Of a stretch of 64,000 nt of DNA, positions 21,596 to 32,839 are shown piece by piece. The translations under genes and the position numbers were made by a program. The stretch is taken from assembly GCA_963682025.1 (NCBI GenBank), contig OY821518.1, forward strand, positions 11,188,600 through 11,252,599, written 5' to 3'. Source of the stretch: Cordilura impudica. Taxonomy: Eukaryota > Arthropoda > Insecta > Diptera > Scathophagidae. The notes under the pieces were generated by a model. It ran no database searches and was not told the DNA's origin. It saw nothing but the letters and a program-made list of their open reading frames with translations. Numbering within the stretch: the first letter of the stretch is position 1; the number at the start of each line of letters is the position of its first letter.

Positions 21596-22295
21596 GTGGT
21601 TTTCTGGAATAACCGCGTGTGTCCATTTTTGTCTTTACATGTGTTCAATTTTTTTTTTTTAAGTTTTTTCTTTAAATAACGACATAACTTAAATGTTTAT
21701 TAAATTAATTTGCGCCACTAACTACGTATGCCAACCTACGTTTGTTCGCTGACAAATTATTTTCTCAGAAAACGACACATAGCGACATACGTTGTTATTA
21801 ATGAAAAAAAATGCAAAATAATTTTGGATTATTTTTCAGTTTATAACCACTTATAAAAACTTGTGTGTTTATTTCTGTTATTTTTTGTCACTATTATTCT
21901 TGATACGTTGTTATATTCTCATCCTAAGTCCCGTTAACTTTTGGTTGACGAACAAAAAAATACATAATTCAAGCAACAACAACTTATGTCTACATGGGTG
22001 GTTGCATTGGTAGTTTTCTTTTTCAAAGAAAACGACATTTGTCGACATAAGTTGTTTTATCTACACACACTTTAAGTGTAATTTACATATTGTTTTTCGT
22101 CCTTCTCTAGGATCTATTCCTCTGAAGTTTTTTGACTCAAAATTTTATATAAAGAATTTATTGCCCATATCTACAGGACTGTTAAATAAAAAGTCTTAAA
22201 AATTTTATATCGAGCCCATAATTTCAAATATAACGTTTTTTGGTTCCCCTGAACATTTTGATTTTATGACATACGCGGTTATTCTAGAAAACCAC
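21596..22295. mobile_element. 700-bp element with ~28-bp inverted termini
   Basis: The left end GTGGTTTTCTGGAATAACCG (continuing GTGTGTC) pairs with the right end CGGTTATTCTAGAAAACCAC at 22276-22295. A 15-bp identical sequence, ATATATGTCTTATAT, abuts both sides (21579-21593 and 22296-22310). Internally, GAAAACGACA...GACATA(C/A)GTTGTT occurs twice (near 21770 and 22028). No coding frame. The family is unknown to me. Confidence 0.75.
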
Positions 22296-23261
22296 ATATA
22301 TGTCTTATATAATATCATAAGATAAATAATTTTTTGTTATTTATTATTTGTATTCATTAAAAAAAAAAAACTATTTATTGTCCTCTGTTTTGAATTTGTT
22401 TCTTTATCATCAACAACAAAATCCAGGAAACAGCTTTCGAATTGTTTTAAGAAGTTATGTGCCTCCAATTCAGTCAATAACATTTTTTTTCGTGAGTAAA
22501 CAACTATACACGCGGATGAGTAAAAATCTATTTCACAATACAATCACATAAACAGCGTAAGATGTAACACGTAAGACAAAATCCGTGTGAGTTATGATTG
22601 TATTGGTGAAAAAATTATGATATGTAATAACCTTTTTGTCGCTGTTGAAAAATAAAAAATGAATAATAAGAAATGGAAAATGAAAAATGAAAAATAAAAT
22701 ATAAAAAATGAATAATGAAAAATGATAAATGAAAAAATGAAAAATGAAAAATAAAAAATTAAAAATGAAAAATAAAAAATGAAAAATTAAAAATTAAAAA
22801 TAAAAAATGAAAAATGAAAAATGAAAAATGAAAAATAAAAATTGAAAAATAAAAATGAAAAAACGAAAAATACAAAATTAAAAATGAAAAATAAAAATGA
22901 AAAATAAAAATAATAAAATAAAAAATTAAAATGAAAAATAAAAACTGAGAAATGAAAAATTTAAAAATAAAAAATTAAAAATAAAAAACGAAAAATAAAA
23001 ATTTAAAAATAAACATAAAAACGAAAAAAGAAAAAAAAATTAAAAATGAAAAACGAAAAATAAAAATGAAAAATTAAGAATTAAAAATTAATTTTGTTAT
23101 TTTTTTTTTATAAAAATAAAAAAATATTATTTTCGATCTGTATCATTTTAATGATAGAATTTGAAATTACTCAGGCTCAAGATCAAATGTTTTTACTTTA
23201 AATAATGCAAAAACATTGGCATATTTGTTTCAAAAAATTGATCATATTCTGTATGTTTCTT

Positions 23262-23453
23262 GAAGAGTCAGCAACCCTCATCAGTAACCAAAAGCAAATT
23301 TGTTTGTTTTAGTTTGTTATATTGGAAGAGGCTTAAACAATATAACTTTTGCTTGAATTCTCATTTGGTTGTTTACAGAAAATATATATGAATTTAACTT
23401 TTTACCAAAAAAAAATTTCTACTGTGGTTACTTATGAGGGTTGGTGACTCTTC
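23262..23453. mobile_element. 192-bp MITE with 28-bp inverted termini
   Basis: GAAGAGTCAGCAACCCTCAT at the left pairs with ATGAGGGTTGGTGACTCTTC at the right, with pairing continuing inward (CAGTAACC / GGTTACTT). Three mismatches over about 28 bp. No coding capacity; it sits within element X copy 3. Confidence 0.75.
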
Positions 23454-23885
23454 CCGAAAAATGAAAAATTAAAAAAAATGAAAAAATAAAAAATGAAAAA
23501 AGAGAAATAGAAAGTGAAATAGAAATAAAAATAAAAGTGAAAAGAGAAATAAAAATGAAAAATTATAAATAAAAAAATGAAAAATTAAAAATGAAAAAAA
23601 AATTAAAAGTAAAAAAATTAAAAATTAATAATAAAAAAAGAAAAATGGAAAATGAAATATAAAAAATAAAAAATGAAAAATAAAAAATGGAAATGAATAA
23701 TCAGAAATGGAAAATGAAATAAAAAAAAAAATGAAAAATAAAAACTGAAAAACAAAAAATTAAAAATAAAAAATGAAAAATTAAAAATAAAAAATGACAA
23801 ATGAAAAACAAAAAATGAAAAATAAAAAATGAAAAACGATAGATAAAAAATTAAAAAAAAAATGAAAAATGAAAAATAAAAAATT

Positions 23886-25280
23886 TAATTTTTTTTTCAA
23901 TTTCTTTATTTGCAATCTATTTCATATAAAAAAAGAAACATTAGGCAAAATTTATAATAATAAAAAGTAACATAGTTAATTATATTCCAATGAATCCAAT
24001 AAAAAGCAAAATACAAGATTGTATTATTATTTACTACAATTTTATTTTCTGAAGGGAAGGTCAAGAACATGCAATCTTTTAAGTCTTCGTATTTCTTCTT
24101 CTTCATTTACCAAATTTATAGCTAATGTGTTTGAGTGGTAGCTAAGTCTGTTAAGGTATCTTTCAGAACATCTATTAATTTCATCTTTTGTTGAAGGAAT
24201 ATCAAGGTCATTTAATATACAGTTATTTTTTATAAACCAAGGCGAGTTTGTTAATATTCTTAAGGTTTTAGACTGATATCTTCTTAAAATTTCAATATTC
24301 GAATTACTGGAAGTTCCCCAAAGTGTAGACCATATGTCCAAACAGGTTTAGGAACAGATTTATACAATATGACTTTGTTTTCTAAGTTTAGCTTGGATTT
24401 TGGGCCTAGAAGCCAGTACATCTTCTTGGTTTTTATGCTTACCTGTTCACGTTTCATTCTTATGTGGTCTTTCCATGTTAACCTTCTGTTTAAGGTGAGT
24501 ACTAAGTACTTAACTTTATTATTTTTTGGTATGCAGGTTCCATTCAAATATATTGGTGAACAATCTTCTTTCCTTAGTGTAAAAGTAACATGAACTGACT
24601 TTTCTGCATTAACTTTTATGTTCCAATTTTGTAACCAATCTTGAATTAGATTTATTTCTTGTTGTACGATATCGGATGCTTGAGTTGGTGATTTGTTAGA
24701 AGCTAAAATAGCAGTATCATCTGCGTATGTGCAAATAGTCGTTTCATCCATTACTGGCATATCAGAAGTAAATATTGTATTAAGGACTGGGCCCAATACG
24801 CTTCCTTGTGGTACACCTGAATTAATGATTCCAAACTTTGAGTTTTCATAATTTATTTTAACGAAGAAATGTCTTTCAAAAAGATAAGATTTGAAGAAAA
24901 AATAAAAAGGAGCTGGAAGCATTTTTTTAATTTTATATAAGAGTCCTAGATGCCACACTCTATCGAAGGCATGTTGAACATCCAGAAATACCGCTGAACA
25001 ATACAATTTTCTTTCCAAAGCGTCGGTGATTACATTAACAATGCGATGACATTGTTCGTGTATTAGCCTTGTAAATAATTCAATGGCATCTTCCAACTCA
25101 CTTTCTGTTTTTAAAGATGTATTTAAGTTTATTTTGTTTTCAATCCAGTTGAAAATAATTTACATCAGTTTTTTTACTAACAATTATGTCTGTTTTGCTA
25201 ACCATTTTCAACACAGTGATGTATGTAGAAATAATTGAACTGTGATCAGAATTTAGATCATTATTTTCAGAAATATCTAT
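23886..25280 (-). pseudogene. Jockey-type LINE, internally deleted
   Basis: On the minus strand, the end of an endonuclease domain (DLNSDHSSI near 25230) is followed by a broken stretch and then 25096-24284 (270 codons). This starts EDAIELFTRLIHEQCHRIVN: the segment normally joining endonuclease to RT passes directly into RT helix HRIVNVITDALE, so roughly 150 codons appear missing. Motif A is FLDVQHAFDRVWH, then SGVPQGSVLGP and the catalytic CTYADDTAILAS. The C-terminal part continues in another frame (24341-24042: SKTLRILTNSPWFIKN). A 3' UTR and A-rich tail reach about 23886. The jockey assignment rests on the FLDVQ.AFDRVWH and DDTAILAS patterns. Confidence 0.9.
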
Positions 25281-25592
25281 GATGAAAAATATAAATTGAA
25301 AATGAAAAAATAAAAATGAAAAATAAAAAATTAAAAATAAAAAATGAAAAATTAAAAAAAAATTAAAAATTAATAAAAATATAAAATGAAAAACGAATAA
25401 TGAAATATTAAAAATTAACCAATTGAAATAATAAATAATACCAAATATTTTTATATTAGCAGAGCGCCTGAAGTTGATTGCTATAAATGATACATAGATG
25501 ACGCTTTCTGTTTGATCTTAAAAAGGGCCATAAAACAATCTTTAATTACTAGATGTTTGCAGATCTCCCTGTGATCCGACTCACATGGTTTT

Positions 25593-26380
25593 TATACCAT
25601 ATACCACTATGTGGTTTGGGTATAATGACTTTGTGCTGCTGTTTGTAACAACTAAAAATATTTGACCTACACCCATCTTTAATTATACCGATCGAATCAG
25701 AATCACTTTCTGATTCGATTTAACGATGTCCGTCCGTCCGTCCGTCCGTCCGTCTGTGTGTCCATGTAAAGCTTGTAATCAATCTACAGGTCGTAAATAT
25801 GACTATATTTTGATGAAATTTGGTATTTAATCTTTTATCGGTCATGGGATGAACGCTGTTGAAATTGGTGAGAATCGGTCCATGTTCAGACCTAGCCCCC
25901 ATACAAATGACCCCTATGAAATCGACTTAAATTGCCATAAGATCCAAATTATCATATAAATCTTAGTCAAATTGGGTTTGTATGTGTTTATTACATCCAT
26001 TAATCAGTAGTCCAAAAATGATCCCTATGGGACAACTCTTAGTCATAGGCCCCATATGGAGCTGCTTCCCGATCTTCACTTAAATCTATCAAAAAACAAT
26101 AATATTGCACTAATCCTTCACAAATTTTGTATGTATATATTTTTGCAAAATACAAGAGACTTTACCAAACATGGTCAGGATCGGTCCATTTTTGGATATA
26201 GCATCCGATATGAAATTTTTCATATCTGCAGCCGAAAAAATTAATAAAAATCACACTCAAATTTGGTTTATGCTTATTTTCTATATCCAGTTAGTTGGGC
26301 GTGAGAGATAGGGTCTCTAAACGCATGGTATAGGGTATCGTATAGTCGGTCTAGACCGACTATAATTTTCTTACTTGTTT
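25593..26380 (+). repeat. Repeat Y, copy 1 (~790 bp)
   Basis: Starts TATACCATATACCACTATG; it continues with GGGTATAATGACTTTGTG, a CCGTCCGTCCGTCCGTCCGT run at 25729-25748, CATGTTCAGACCTAGCCCCC, GCTGCTTCCCGATCTTCA and GGTCAGGATCGGTCCATTTT. It ends GGTATAGGGTATCG and a 24-bp perfect palindrome at 26341-26364 (core AGTCGGTCTAGACCGACT), then TTTCTTACTTG. TATACCA near the start and TGGTATA near the end form short inverted repeats. No coding frame. Confidence 0.85.
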
Positions 26381-26384
26381 ATAT

Positions 26385-26960
26385 TAAGATATTTAACAGC
26401 TTCAGTAATATTTATTACTTTGTCAGATATGTCCACCTAGTTTTCTATATCACTTACTTCTTCATCTTTTTCTACTTGTTGAAATTCTTTTTCTGTGTTT
26501 TCAATTTCAATGGACATTTTGTCATTTTCGGTACTCACATTTTTCTAAATACAGGAATATTTTTCTGCACTTACAGGCCTACAAGCTCGTACTAGAAATT
26601 TTTTGTTGTATTAAAGGAACAATTTTTAATTGTTGACACTTTTTCCATGCATCTTCCCAGAAAAATGTACTAGTCCGGTCCCAGAACAACCTGATGTGAC
26701 GTATGGGTGGCGACAGTACTTTGAAAAAATTTCTTTGGTGAAAGGTGGCAGCCTCACAAGACGCCATGTTATTTAATATATATATTTTTTTGGAACCATC
26801 AAAAGTAAACGATCTCAGTGGATTTGTAAACATCAAAAAAATTGGCCACCATTATATAATTCAATACACTAATTTAATAGGTCTCAGTCCAACCAATATT
26901 AAATATGAGCTATATACAAATCTGGGGGAGTCTTCTCCTTCATATACGACTATATAATAT
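26385..26960 (-). pseudogene. Unidentified minus-strand coding-like remnant
   Basis: Minus-strand reading gives NMASCEAATFHQRNFFKVLS and then FFWEDAWKKCQQLKIVPLIQ (26836-26590). After a break comes an acidic stretch with EIENTEKEFQQVEKDEE and EAVKYLNIN (26510-26395) containing stops. The arrangement loosely recalls the C-terminal part of pogo/jerky-type transposases (AW.K......I followed by an acidic tail), but I cannot assign it. Confidence 0.3.
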
Positions 26961-26969
26961 TGGGTGCCG

Positions 26970-27475
26970 GAGTTTAAACGAGGCCGTACAAGCTGCTAAG
27001 ACGAACACCAAAAACAGTTAAGAAAATCCACAAAATGGTATACGATGATCGTCGGCTGAAGGTTCATGAGCGAGATGAAATAATATGCATTTTCAAACAG
27101 ATTATACATCGTACATTGACTAAAAATTTGCAGATGAAGAAGGCGAAACAGTTCCATTTGCAGTCAAGGTCATGGCATCTCGTTTTTTTTTTTTTTTTTT
27201 TTTTTGTTGGACGCGCATGACATAAGTTTTATACATTACCTTCAAAAAGGAAAAACAATCAATGGTGTGTATTATGTTAAATTATTGCAGCATTTAATTG
27301 ATGAAATTAAGGAAATAAGGCCGCGTTTGGCGAAAAAGAAAGTATTGTTTCAGCAAGACAATGCACCAACTCACACATCCACTATTGCGATGGCCAAAAT
27401 CAACTTAATAAAGTTCGAATTGCTTCCTCACGCACCTTGTCCAGCCGATAAAATACAAAGCTGGCCTTGACAAAT
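26970..27475 (+). pseudogene. Mariner transposase remnant, internally deleted
   Basis: The N-terminal piece (about 26975-27140) reads EFKRGRTS, then TPKTVKKIHKMVYDDRRLKV, then a decayed helix-turn-helix region and TKNLQMKK. After a 20-bp poly(T) tract (27184-27203), the catalytic part resumes (27204-27470: DAHDISFIHYLQKGKTING, then VLFQQDNAPTHTSTIAMAK). The first catalytic region is deleted. The third-aspartate block is replaced by PADKIQSWP where SPDLAPSDY would be expected. Motifs place it with mariner (HQDNAP.HTS type) and distinguish it from the 20.2-kb element. Confidence 0.85.
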
Positions 27476-28387
27476 AATGGGTTAACGTTCTTGGATTTAC
27501 CCGAAATTTTGGGCGAAGAAGATCTACACATTTGGTTATAATATTTTAAGTTAACAGCAACAGCACTTACAAAATATTTTTTTTAAATAAATTGTCTTTT
27601 GTTAGCTTGAGGTCATATATGACCCCAAGTCCAAAAGGGTTAATAGGGTCATATTATTTTTCTCCGAAACCCTAGGCTATTAAGATATAATATAATATTT
27701 AAAAATAGAAAAATTATTAATTTTTTGATATAAAGTATTTAGAAAGAGTACGTTTACTGAATATTTGAAAAAAAAATCTAATTTTTATCGAAATCCGCAA
27801 AAAAATCCTTGTTAAAAAAATTCTGGCTGAGGAATTTGCTTAAAAATTCACACAGTTAATCTGTGCTATGAATTTAACAAAACCCTAAACTGTCAGTTTC
27901 TTTTATTGTAATTTTGTTTAAGAAAATTTTTTAAAACTTAAAAAAGGAGTTTTCAAAATTTTATTAACAAAATTTTCCATTTTTGGTCCCATTGTGCAAT
28001 AGGGTAACAACGTGGTAATAAAACAAGACTTCATGTCTGAGGACTTATAGGTATAGAGACCAGAAAAACTTATGGCTTCAATTAATTTCTTAACGTTGAA
28101 AAAATTTCCGTCAAATTTCACGACCTAGTGTTATTTTTTGGCACAAAAATGGTCTGGCCCATTTGCAATTTTTTGGCATGTTTTTATTCGATTTTTTATT
28201 CGTAAAATCGGAAAAAAGACACATTTTCCCCATATAAACACATTTCGTGTACTTTGGGCCCCATTAGGCACTTCATATTTTACATATATCAATTAAAGAA
28301 AAAAATTTTGAACTACCAGTCTAGAGGACACTTTGTGTTGGCTTATGAAAGGAAGCAGTCTTATTTGCAAAAACACATTTATATAAA
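27476..28387. other. AT-rich stretch, no gene assigned
   Basis: One short plus-strand frame near 27470-27530 reads LTNNGLTFLDLPEILGEEDL without a recognisable family. The rest has only short frames. Confidence 0.4.
27611..27643 (+). other. Possible piggyBac-like terminus (palindrome ... GGGTTAA)
   Basis: GGTCATATATGACC (27611-27624, 14-bp palindrome) is followed by CCAAGTCCAAAAGGG and TTAA at 27640-27643. piggyBac-type elements end in GGG against a TTAA target. No partner end or transposase is seen. Confidence 0.25.
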
Positions 28388-28737
28388 CTAGCAGGTTCTA
28401 GCCCTCGAAATTCGAGTGCAAATTCTAGGAAGTTTTATTTTTTCATTAAATAAAGACCCTAAAGGAATGCAAAAAGACAAACTCATTTTTATTACAAACA
28501 CATTAACAAACTTAGTAAACACACACATAGCATATGTATAATTTTTTTATGTATGTATTAGTAGCAACTTAAAATGCAATTTACTCAAAATAAAGAACAA
28601 AAATTAAAAAACTGTAAATCTGCAAAACGGCTAAAAAGAAATACCTTTCAGATAATATGCATCTGGTCAAAATCGGGATAAAACGGTAGAACAAAACATC
28701 GGTCACAAGAAATCGCCTAGCCTATTAATATTATAGA
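28388..28737 (-). mobile_element. Helitron-like element, copy C (complete, 350 bp)
   Basis: On the minus strand it starts TCTATAATATTAATAGGC (complement ends at 28737) after an A, and ends with CTCGAATTTCGAG and CTAG (28391-28388) before T. Internal boxes match copies B and D. Non-coding. Confidence 0.9.
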
Positions 28738-28907
28738 TTTCGGTATTTATATAGCCCATTGTTTTATATGATTTGCTTCTTTTGCCTTTTTTTTCGAAAT
28801 TTCCTCGAGCTTTAGCAACATAAAAATTTTGACCCTGAAGCTATCCATTATCCATTAAATCAAACTGAAAAGATGACTTTACGAAAAAAAATTAAAATAA
28901 TGCTTGC

Positions 28908-30371
28908 GAAAAAAAATTAAAGAAATAATAAATTCAAATCATGAAATCAGGAATTTGAGATTAAGCACTAAAAAAAAATCATGTGAGTCCGATCACAGGG
29001 TAGATGTGTAAACACCTAGTAATTAAAGATGTTTTGTGGTACGTTTTTAAAATCAAACAGATAGCGTCATCTAGGTATCAGCTGCAGGGGCTCTGCTAAT
29101 ATAAAAATATTTATTATTATTTCAACAGGTTAATTTCTCATTTTTTATTTTTAGTTTGTCGTTTTTAATTTTTTATTATCCATTTTTAATTTGAAATTTT
29201 TTATTTTTAATTTTTATTTTTCAATTTTCGTTTTCGTTTTTCATTTTTCATTTTTCATTTTTCATTTTTCATTTTTCATTTTTTATTTTTCATTTTTCAT
29301 TATCCATTTTTTATTTTTTGTTTTTCATTTTTTGTTTTTCATTTAAAATTTTTCATTTTTAGTTTTTTATTTTTTATTTTTCATTTTTCATTTTTTATTT
29401 TTCATTTATTATTTTTCATTTTCTATTTTTCATTTTTTATTTTTCACTTTTATTTCTCGTTTTCATTTTCATTTTCATTTTTTATTTTTCATTTTCCATT
29501 TTTCATTTTTCATTTTTGATTTTTTATTTTTCATTTTTAAAATTTCATTTTTCATTTTTAATTTTTCATATTTTAAAACGTTTTTATAACGCTATTCGCT
29601 CCCTCATTTTAGCTCCAAACACTTCCTAATTAAATCGTGCCTTCATTTTTCTCCAAACACTTTCCAATGAACTGTCCCTCCATTTTATCTCCAAACACTT
29701 CCTTTTTACTGTAATTCGTTTAGTTTTTATTTTTATTTATTTTTTATATATGTTTGATTAGCATTAATATTAAATGCAGTCATAATTGTGTTATTTATAT
29801 GGAATAAATTAAAACGTTAATAATACTTCTAAATGATTGAGGAAATTAATTATAAAAGTTTATAAAAAGTGAAGAAATATACTGCAGAAAAGAGAGACAA
29901 AAAGTTATTACATGTCATAATATTTTCACCAACGCAATCTTAAGTCACACCGATATAGTCTTACGTCTTACATCTTACATCTTACGCTGTTTTTATGATT
30001 GTATTGTGAAATATATTTTTACCCCCTGCGCGTACAGATGTTTACTAATCAATAATGCGTTTAATAATATTATCATTTAACGAAAAGTTAATTAAATTGT
30101 AGAGATCACATTCTTCTAAATGGATCAGCATCGGCAAATTTTATTTTTTCATTTAAAAAAGAGCCTAAAGGTATGCTAATCAATTTTAGGCAATTCACAA
30201 TTCAACACTTCTTAAATATTGCTTATTGTCGTTACTGGTTTATGACCAATTATTGGTTTATGTCCCGAATTATTTTTCAAAGCAATACAATTATTATTGT
30301 GAATGAAGAAAAGAAACTAACAAAATAAAAAATTTAATAAACACACACAGGGCATTGTATAATTTCATGTA
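28908..30371 (+). repeat. Tandem segmental duplication, unit 1
   Basis: About 1464 bp repeated almost exactly at 30385-31888. It contains element X copy 4 and a truncated reverse Helitron copy (about 30130-30371). Corresponding points are displaced by about 1478 bp at the left, 1522 bp after the simple-repeat core and 1517 bp at the right, so the main length differences are in the core. Confidence 0.92.
28975..30060 (+). repeat. Element X, copy 4 (complete)
   Basis: The left arm (28978-29105) has CATGTGAGTCCGATCACAGG, GATGTGTAAACACCTAGTA, ATCAAACAGATAGCGTCATC and GCAGGGGCTCTGCTAATAT. The core (29130-29575) is TTTTTCATTTTTCATTTTTT-type. A unique middle (29580-29930) has TCCAAACACTTCC three times. 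The right arm (29930-30056) has ATAATATTTTCACCAACGC, TACATCTTACGCTGTTTTT, ACCCCCTGCGCGTACAGATG. Confidence 0.8.
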
Positions 30372-30384
30372 ATCAGGAATTTGA

Positions 30385-31888
30385 GAAAAAAAAATTAAAG
30401 AAATAATAAATTCAAATCTTGAAATCAGGAATTTGAGATTAAGGACTAAAAAAAAATCATGTGAGTCCGATCACAGGGTAGATGTGTAAACACCTAGTAA
30501 TTAAATATGTTTTGTGGTACGTTTTTAAAATCAAACAGATAGCGTCATCTATGTATCAGCTGCAGGGGCTCTGCTAATATAAAAATATTTTATTATTATT
30601 TCAACAGGTTAATTTCTCATTTTTTATTTTTAGTTTGTCATTTTTAATTTTTTATTATCCATTTTTAATTTGAAATTTTTTATTTTTAATTTTTTATTTT
30701 TCAATTTTCATTTTCGTTTTTCATTTTTCATTTTTCATTTTTCATTTATCATTTTTCATTTTTCATTTTTCATTTTTAATTTTTCATTTTTCATTTTTTA
30801 TTTTTCATTTTTCATTATCCATTTTTTATTTTTCATTTTTTGTTTTTCATTTTTTGTTTTTCATTTAAAATTTTTCATTTTTAGTTTTTCATTTTTTATT
30901 TTTCATTTTTCATTTTTTACTTTTCATTTATTATTTTTCATTTTCTATTTTTAATTTTTTATTTTTCATTTTTATTTCTCGTTTTCATTTTCATTTTCAT
31001 TTTTTATTTTTCATTTTTCATTTTCCATTTTTCATTTTTGACTTTTTATTTTTCATTTTTAATTTTTCATTTTTCATTTTTAATTTTTCATATTTTAAAA
31101 CGTTTTTATAACGCTATTCGCTCCCTCGTTTTAGCTCCAAACACTGCCTAATGAAATCGTGCCTTCATTTTTTCTCCAAACACTTTCCAATGAATTGTCC
31201 CTCCATTTTATCTCCAAACACTTCCTTTTTGCTGTAATTCGTTTAGTTTTTATTTATTTTTTATTTATGTTTGATTAGCATTAATATTAAATGCAGTGAT
31301 AATTGTGTTATTTATATGGAATAAATTAAAACGTTAAGAATACTTCTAAATGATTGAGGAAATTAATTATAAAAGTTTATAAAAAGTGAAGAAATATACT
31401 GCAGAAAACAGAGACAAAAAGTTATTACATGTCATAATATTTTCACCAACGCAATCTTAAGTCACACCGATATAGTCTTACGTCTTACATCTTACATCTT
31501 ACGCTGTTTTTATGATTGTATTGTGAAATAGATTTTTACCCCCTGCGCGTACAGATGTTTACTAATCAATAATGCGTTTAATAATATTATCATTTAACGA
31601 AAAGTTAATTAAATTGTAGAGATCACATTCTTCTAAGTGGATCAGCATCGGCAAATTTTATTTTTTCATTTAAAAAAGAGCCTAAAGGTATGCTAATCAA
31701 TTTTAGGCAATTCACAATTCAACACTTCTTAAATATTGCTTATTGTCGTTACTGGTTTATGACCAATTATTGGTTTATGTCCCGAATTATTTTTCAAAGC
31801 AATACAATTATTATTGTGAATGAAGAAAAGAAACTAACAAAATAAAAAATTTAATAAACACACACAGGGCATTGTATAATTTCATGTA
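30385..31888 (+). repeat. Tandem segmental duplication, unit 2
   Basis: Near-identical to 28908-30371. Here the Helitron continues past the junction to its natural 5' end at 32031, whereas in unit 1 it is cut at TTTCATGTA|ATCAGGAATTTGAG. The 13-base joint (30372-30384) repeats ATCAGGAATTTGA found inside both units, suggesting recombination at short homology. Confidence 0.92.
30455..31565 (+). repeat. Element X, copy 5 (complete, duplicate of copy 4)
   Basis: Same order of left arm (30456-30580), core (30615-31090), TCCAAACACTKCC-rich middle (31110-31440) and right arm (31440-31562) as copy 4. It is a product of the tandem duplication rather than an independent insertion. A 94-codon frame in the core (30670-30954, alternating Phe/Ile/His) is repeat translation and not a gene. 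Confidence 0.85.
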
Positions 31889-32031
31889 TTTAAAAATTTA
31901 AAAATCTGTAAATCTGGTGGGCAGCTCAAAAGAAATACCTTTCAAATAAGATAAGTTTGGTCAAAATCGGGGAAAAACTGTGGAACAAATTGTCGGTCAC
32001 CAGAAATTGCCGTACTTTTTAATATTATAGA
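31650..32031 (-). mobile_element. Helitron-like element, copy F (3'-truncated, diverged)
   Basis: The minus-strand 5' end TCTATAATATTAAAAAG (complement ending at 32031) is intact. It carries CAATTTCTGGTGACCG, CCCCGATTTTGACCAAAC and GTATTTCTTTTGAGC, plus a longer internal section than copies B-D (with GGGACATAAACCAATAATTG). The terminal hairpin and CTAG are absent at the other end. The truncated relative in the first duplicated unit occupies about 30130-30371. Confidence 0.75.
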
Positions 32032-32035
32032 GAGA

Positions 32036-32205
32036 CAATAAATAAACAATAATTTTTATTTTTATATTCGAACTAATATTTCGATGTACATATGTCACGT
32101 ACAGCATGTGAAGTTAATCCCTTTTTTCTTCATATCCCCAGATGATGATTAAAAATATTTCGTCGAATCATAAAAATAAAAATTTAACTATTTCTTTTAT
32201 TTATT
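32036..32205. repeat. Inverted pair of TTCGA.GAAATATT motifs
   Basis: AATTTTTATTTTTATATTCG (32050-32069) followed by ACTAATATTTCGATG is mirrored at 32146-32198 by AAATATTTCGTCGAATCATA then AAAATAAAAATT. An ATCATCATCTGGGG-like segment (minus strand, near 32150) lies between. The mix resembles termini of Penelope-like elements in other insects, but no coding sequence is nearby. Confidence 0.35.
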
Positions 32206-32793
32206 TTATTTAAATTTCTGACCTTAAGCTGAAAAGGTCAAATTAATTTAAAAAAATTCTTGAATAATTTTGGTCTCCTGAAGTCTCTTCTGAACAAATA
32301 CAGTTTTATTTCCCGTCTATCTTTGTGCTCATTAGAGAAGCATATTTTATTTTTGGGTGTATTTCAAAAGTTGTGGATGACTATTGTAGACATTTAATGA
32401 TATACTTAAAATTTGAGGTAAATTGGTCAAGAAAAAATTGTTTTCTTTATTTCATGTGTCATTTACAGAGAGCAAACTTTTGACCATCGTGTCAGCTAAC
32501 ATTTTACTTGTCCAACATACATTTTCCATTGGGCCTTTTAAATTTTTTCTTTCTTTCAAGTATAACAAAAAATAATAAAAGTAAATATTTTTGTTCCTTT
32601 TTAGTTGCCTCAAAAAGTAATATTTCGGTAATAAAAAATGATTTAGAAAGAACAACAATAAAAATATCTTTTTGTTTATTTATAACAAAATATATAAACG
32701 AAATATATCAAAACTTGAGCACGTTTTTCATTAGCATTTTAACTATTTATGTGCCCTTTTTCCCTAGCTTTCATATAAAAGCAAATGTGATGT

Positions 32794-32836
32794 GGTGCTG
32801 GTACTGGTGGTGGTGGTGGTAGTGGTGGTGGTGGTG
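32794..32836 (+). repeat. (GGT)n microsatellite
   Basis: A GTGGTGCTGGTACTGGTGG lead-in followed by GGT repeats, with one AGT interruption at 32820-32822. The 104-codon frame that ends in Trp repeats here has no other supporting feature. Confidence 0.9.
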
Positions 32837-32839
32837 ATA

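Larger units (their letters stand above)
22498..25592 (-). repeat. Element X, copy 3 (complete but interrupted)
   Basis: The right arm in reverse orientation (22498-22635: AAAAATCTATTTCACAATACA, ATTATGATATGTAATAACC) opens the unit. A core of AAAAATGAAAAAT-type sequence runs 22640-23090, 23456-23885 and 25285-25440. The left arm (25445-25592) has ATGATACATAGATGACGC, TTAATTACTAGATGTTTGC and TGTGATCCGACTCACATG. The core is broken by a unique stretch with a small MITE (23100-23455) and by a Jockey-type LINE (23886-25280). Y copy 1 abuts the left arm. Confidence 0.75.

Noticed and set aside
30670..30954. 94-codon frame rich in Phe, Ile and His
   Set aside because: Translation of the TTTTTCATTTTT core; similar frames occur at 23618-23800 (minus) and 54581-54766, without any protein signature.
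32508..32822. 104-codon plus-strand frame ending in Trp repeats
   Set aside because: No motif or codon bias; the Trp run is the GGT microsatellite.
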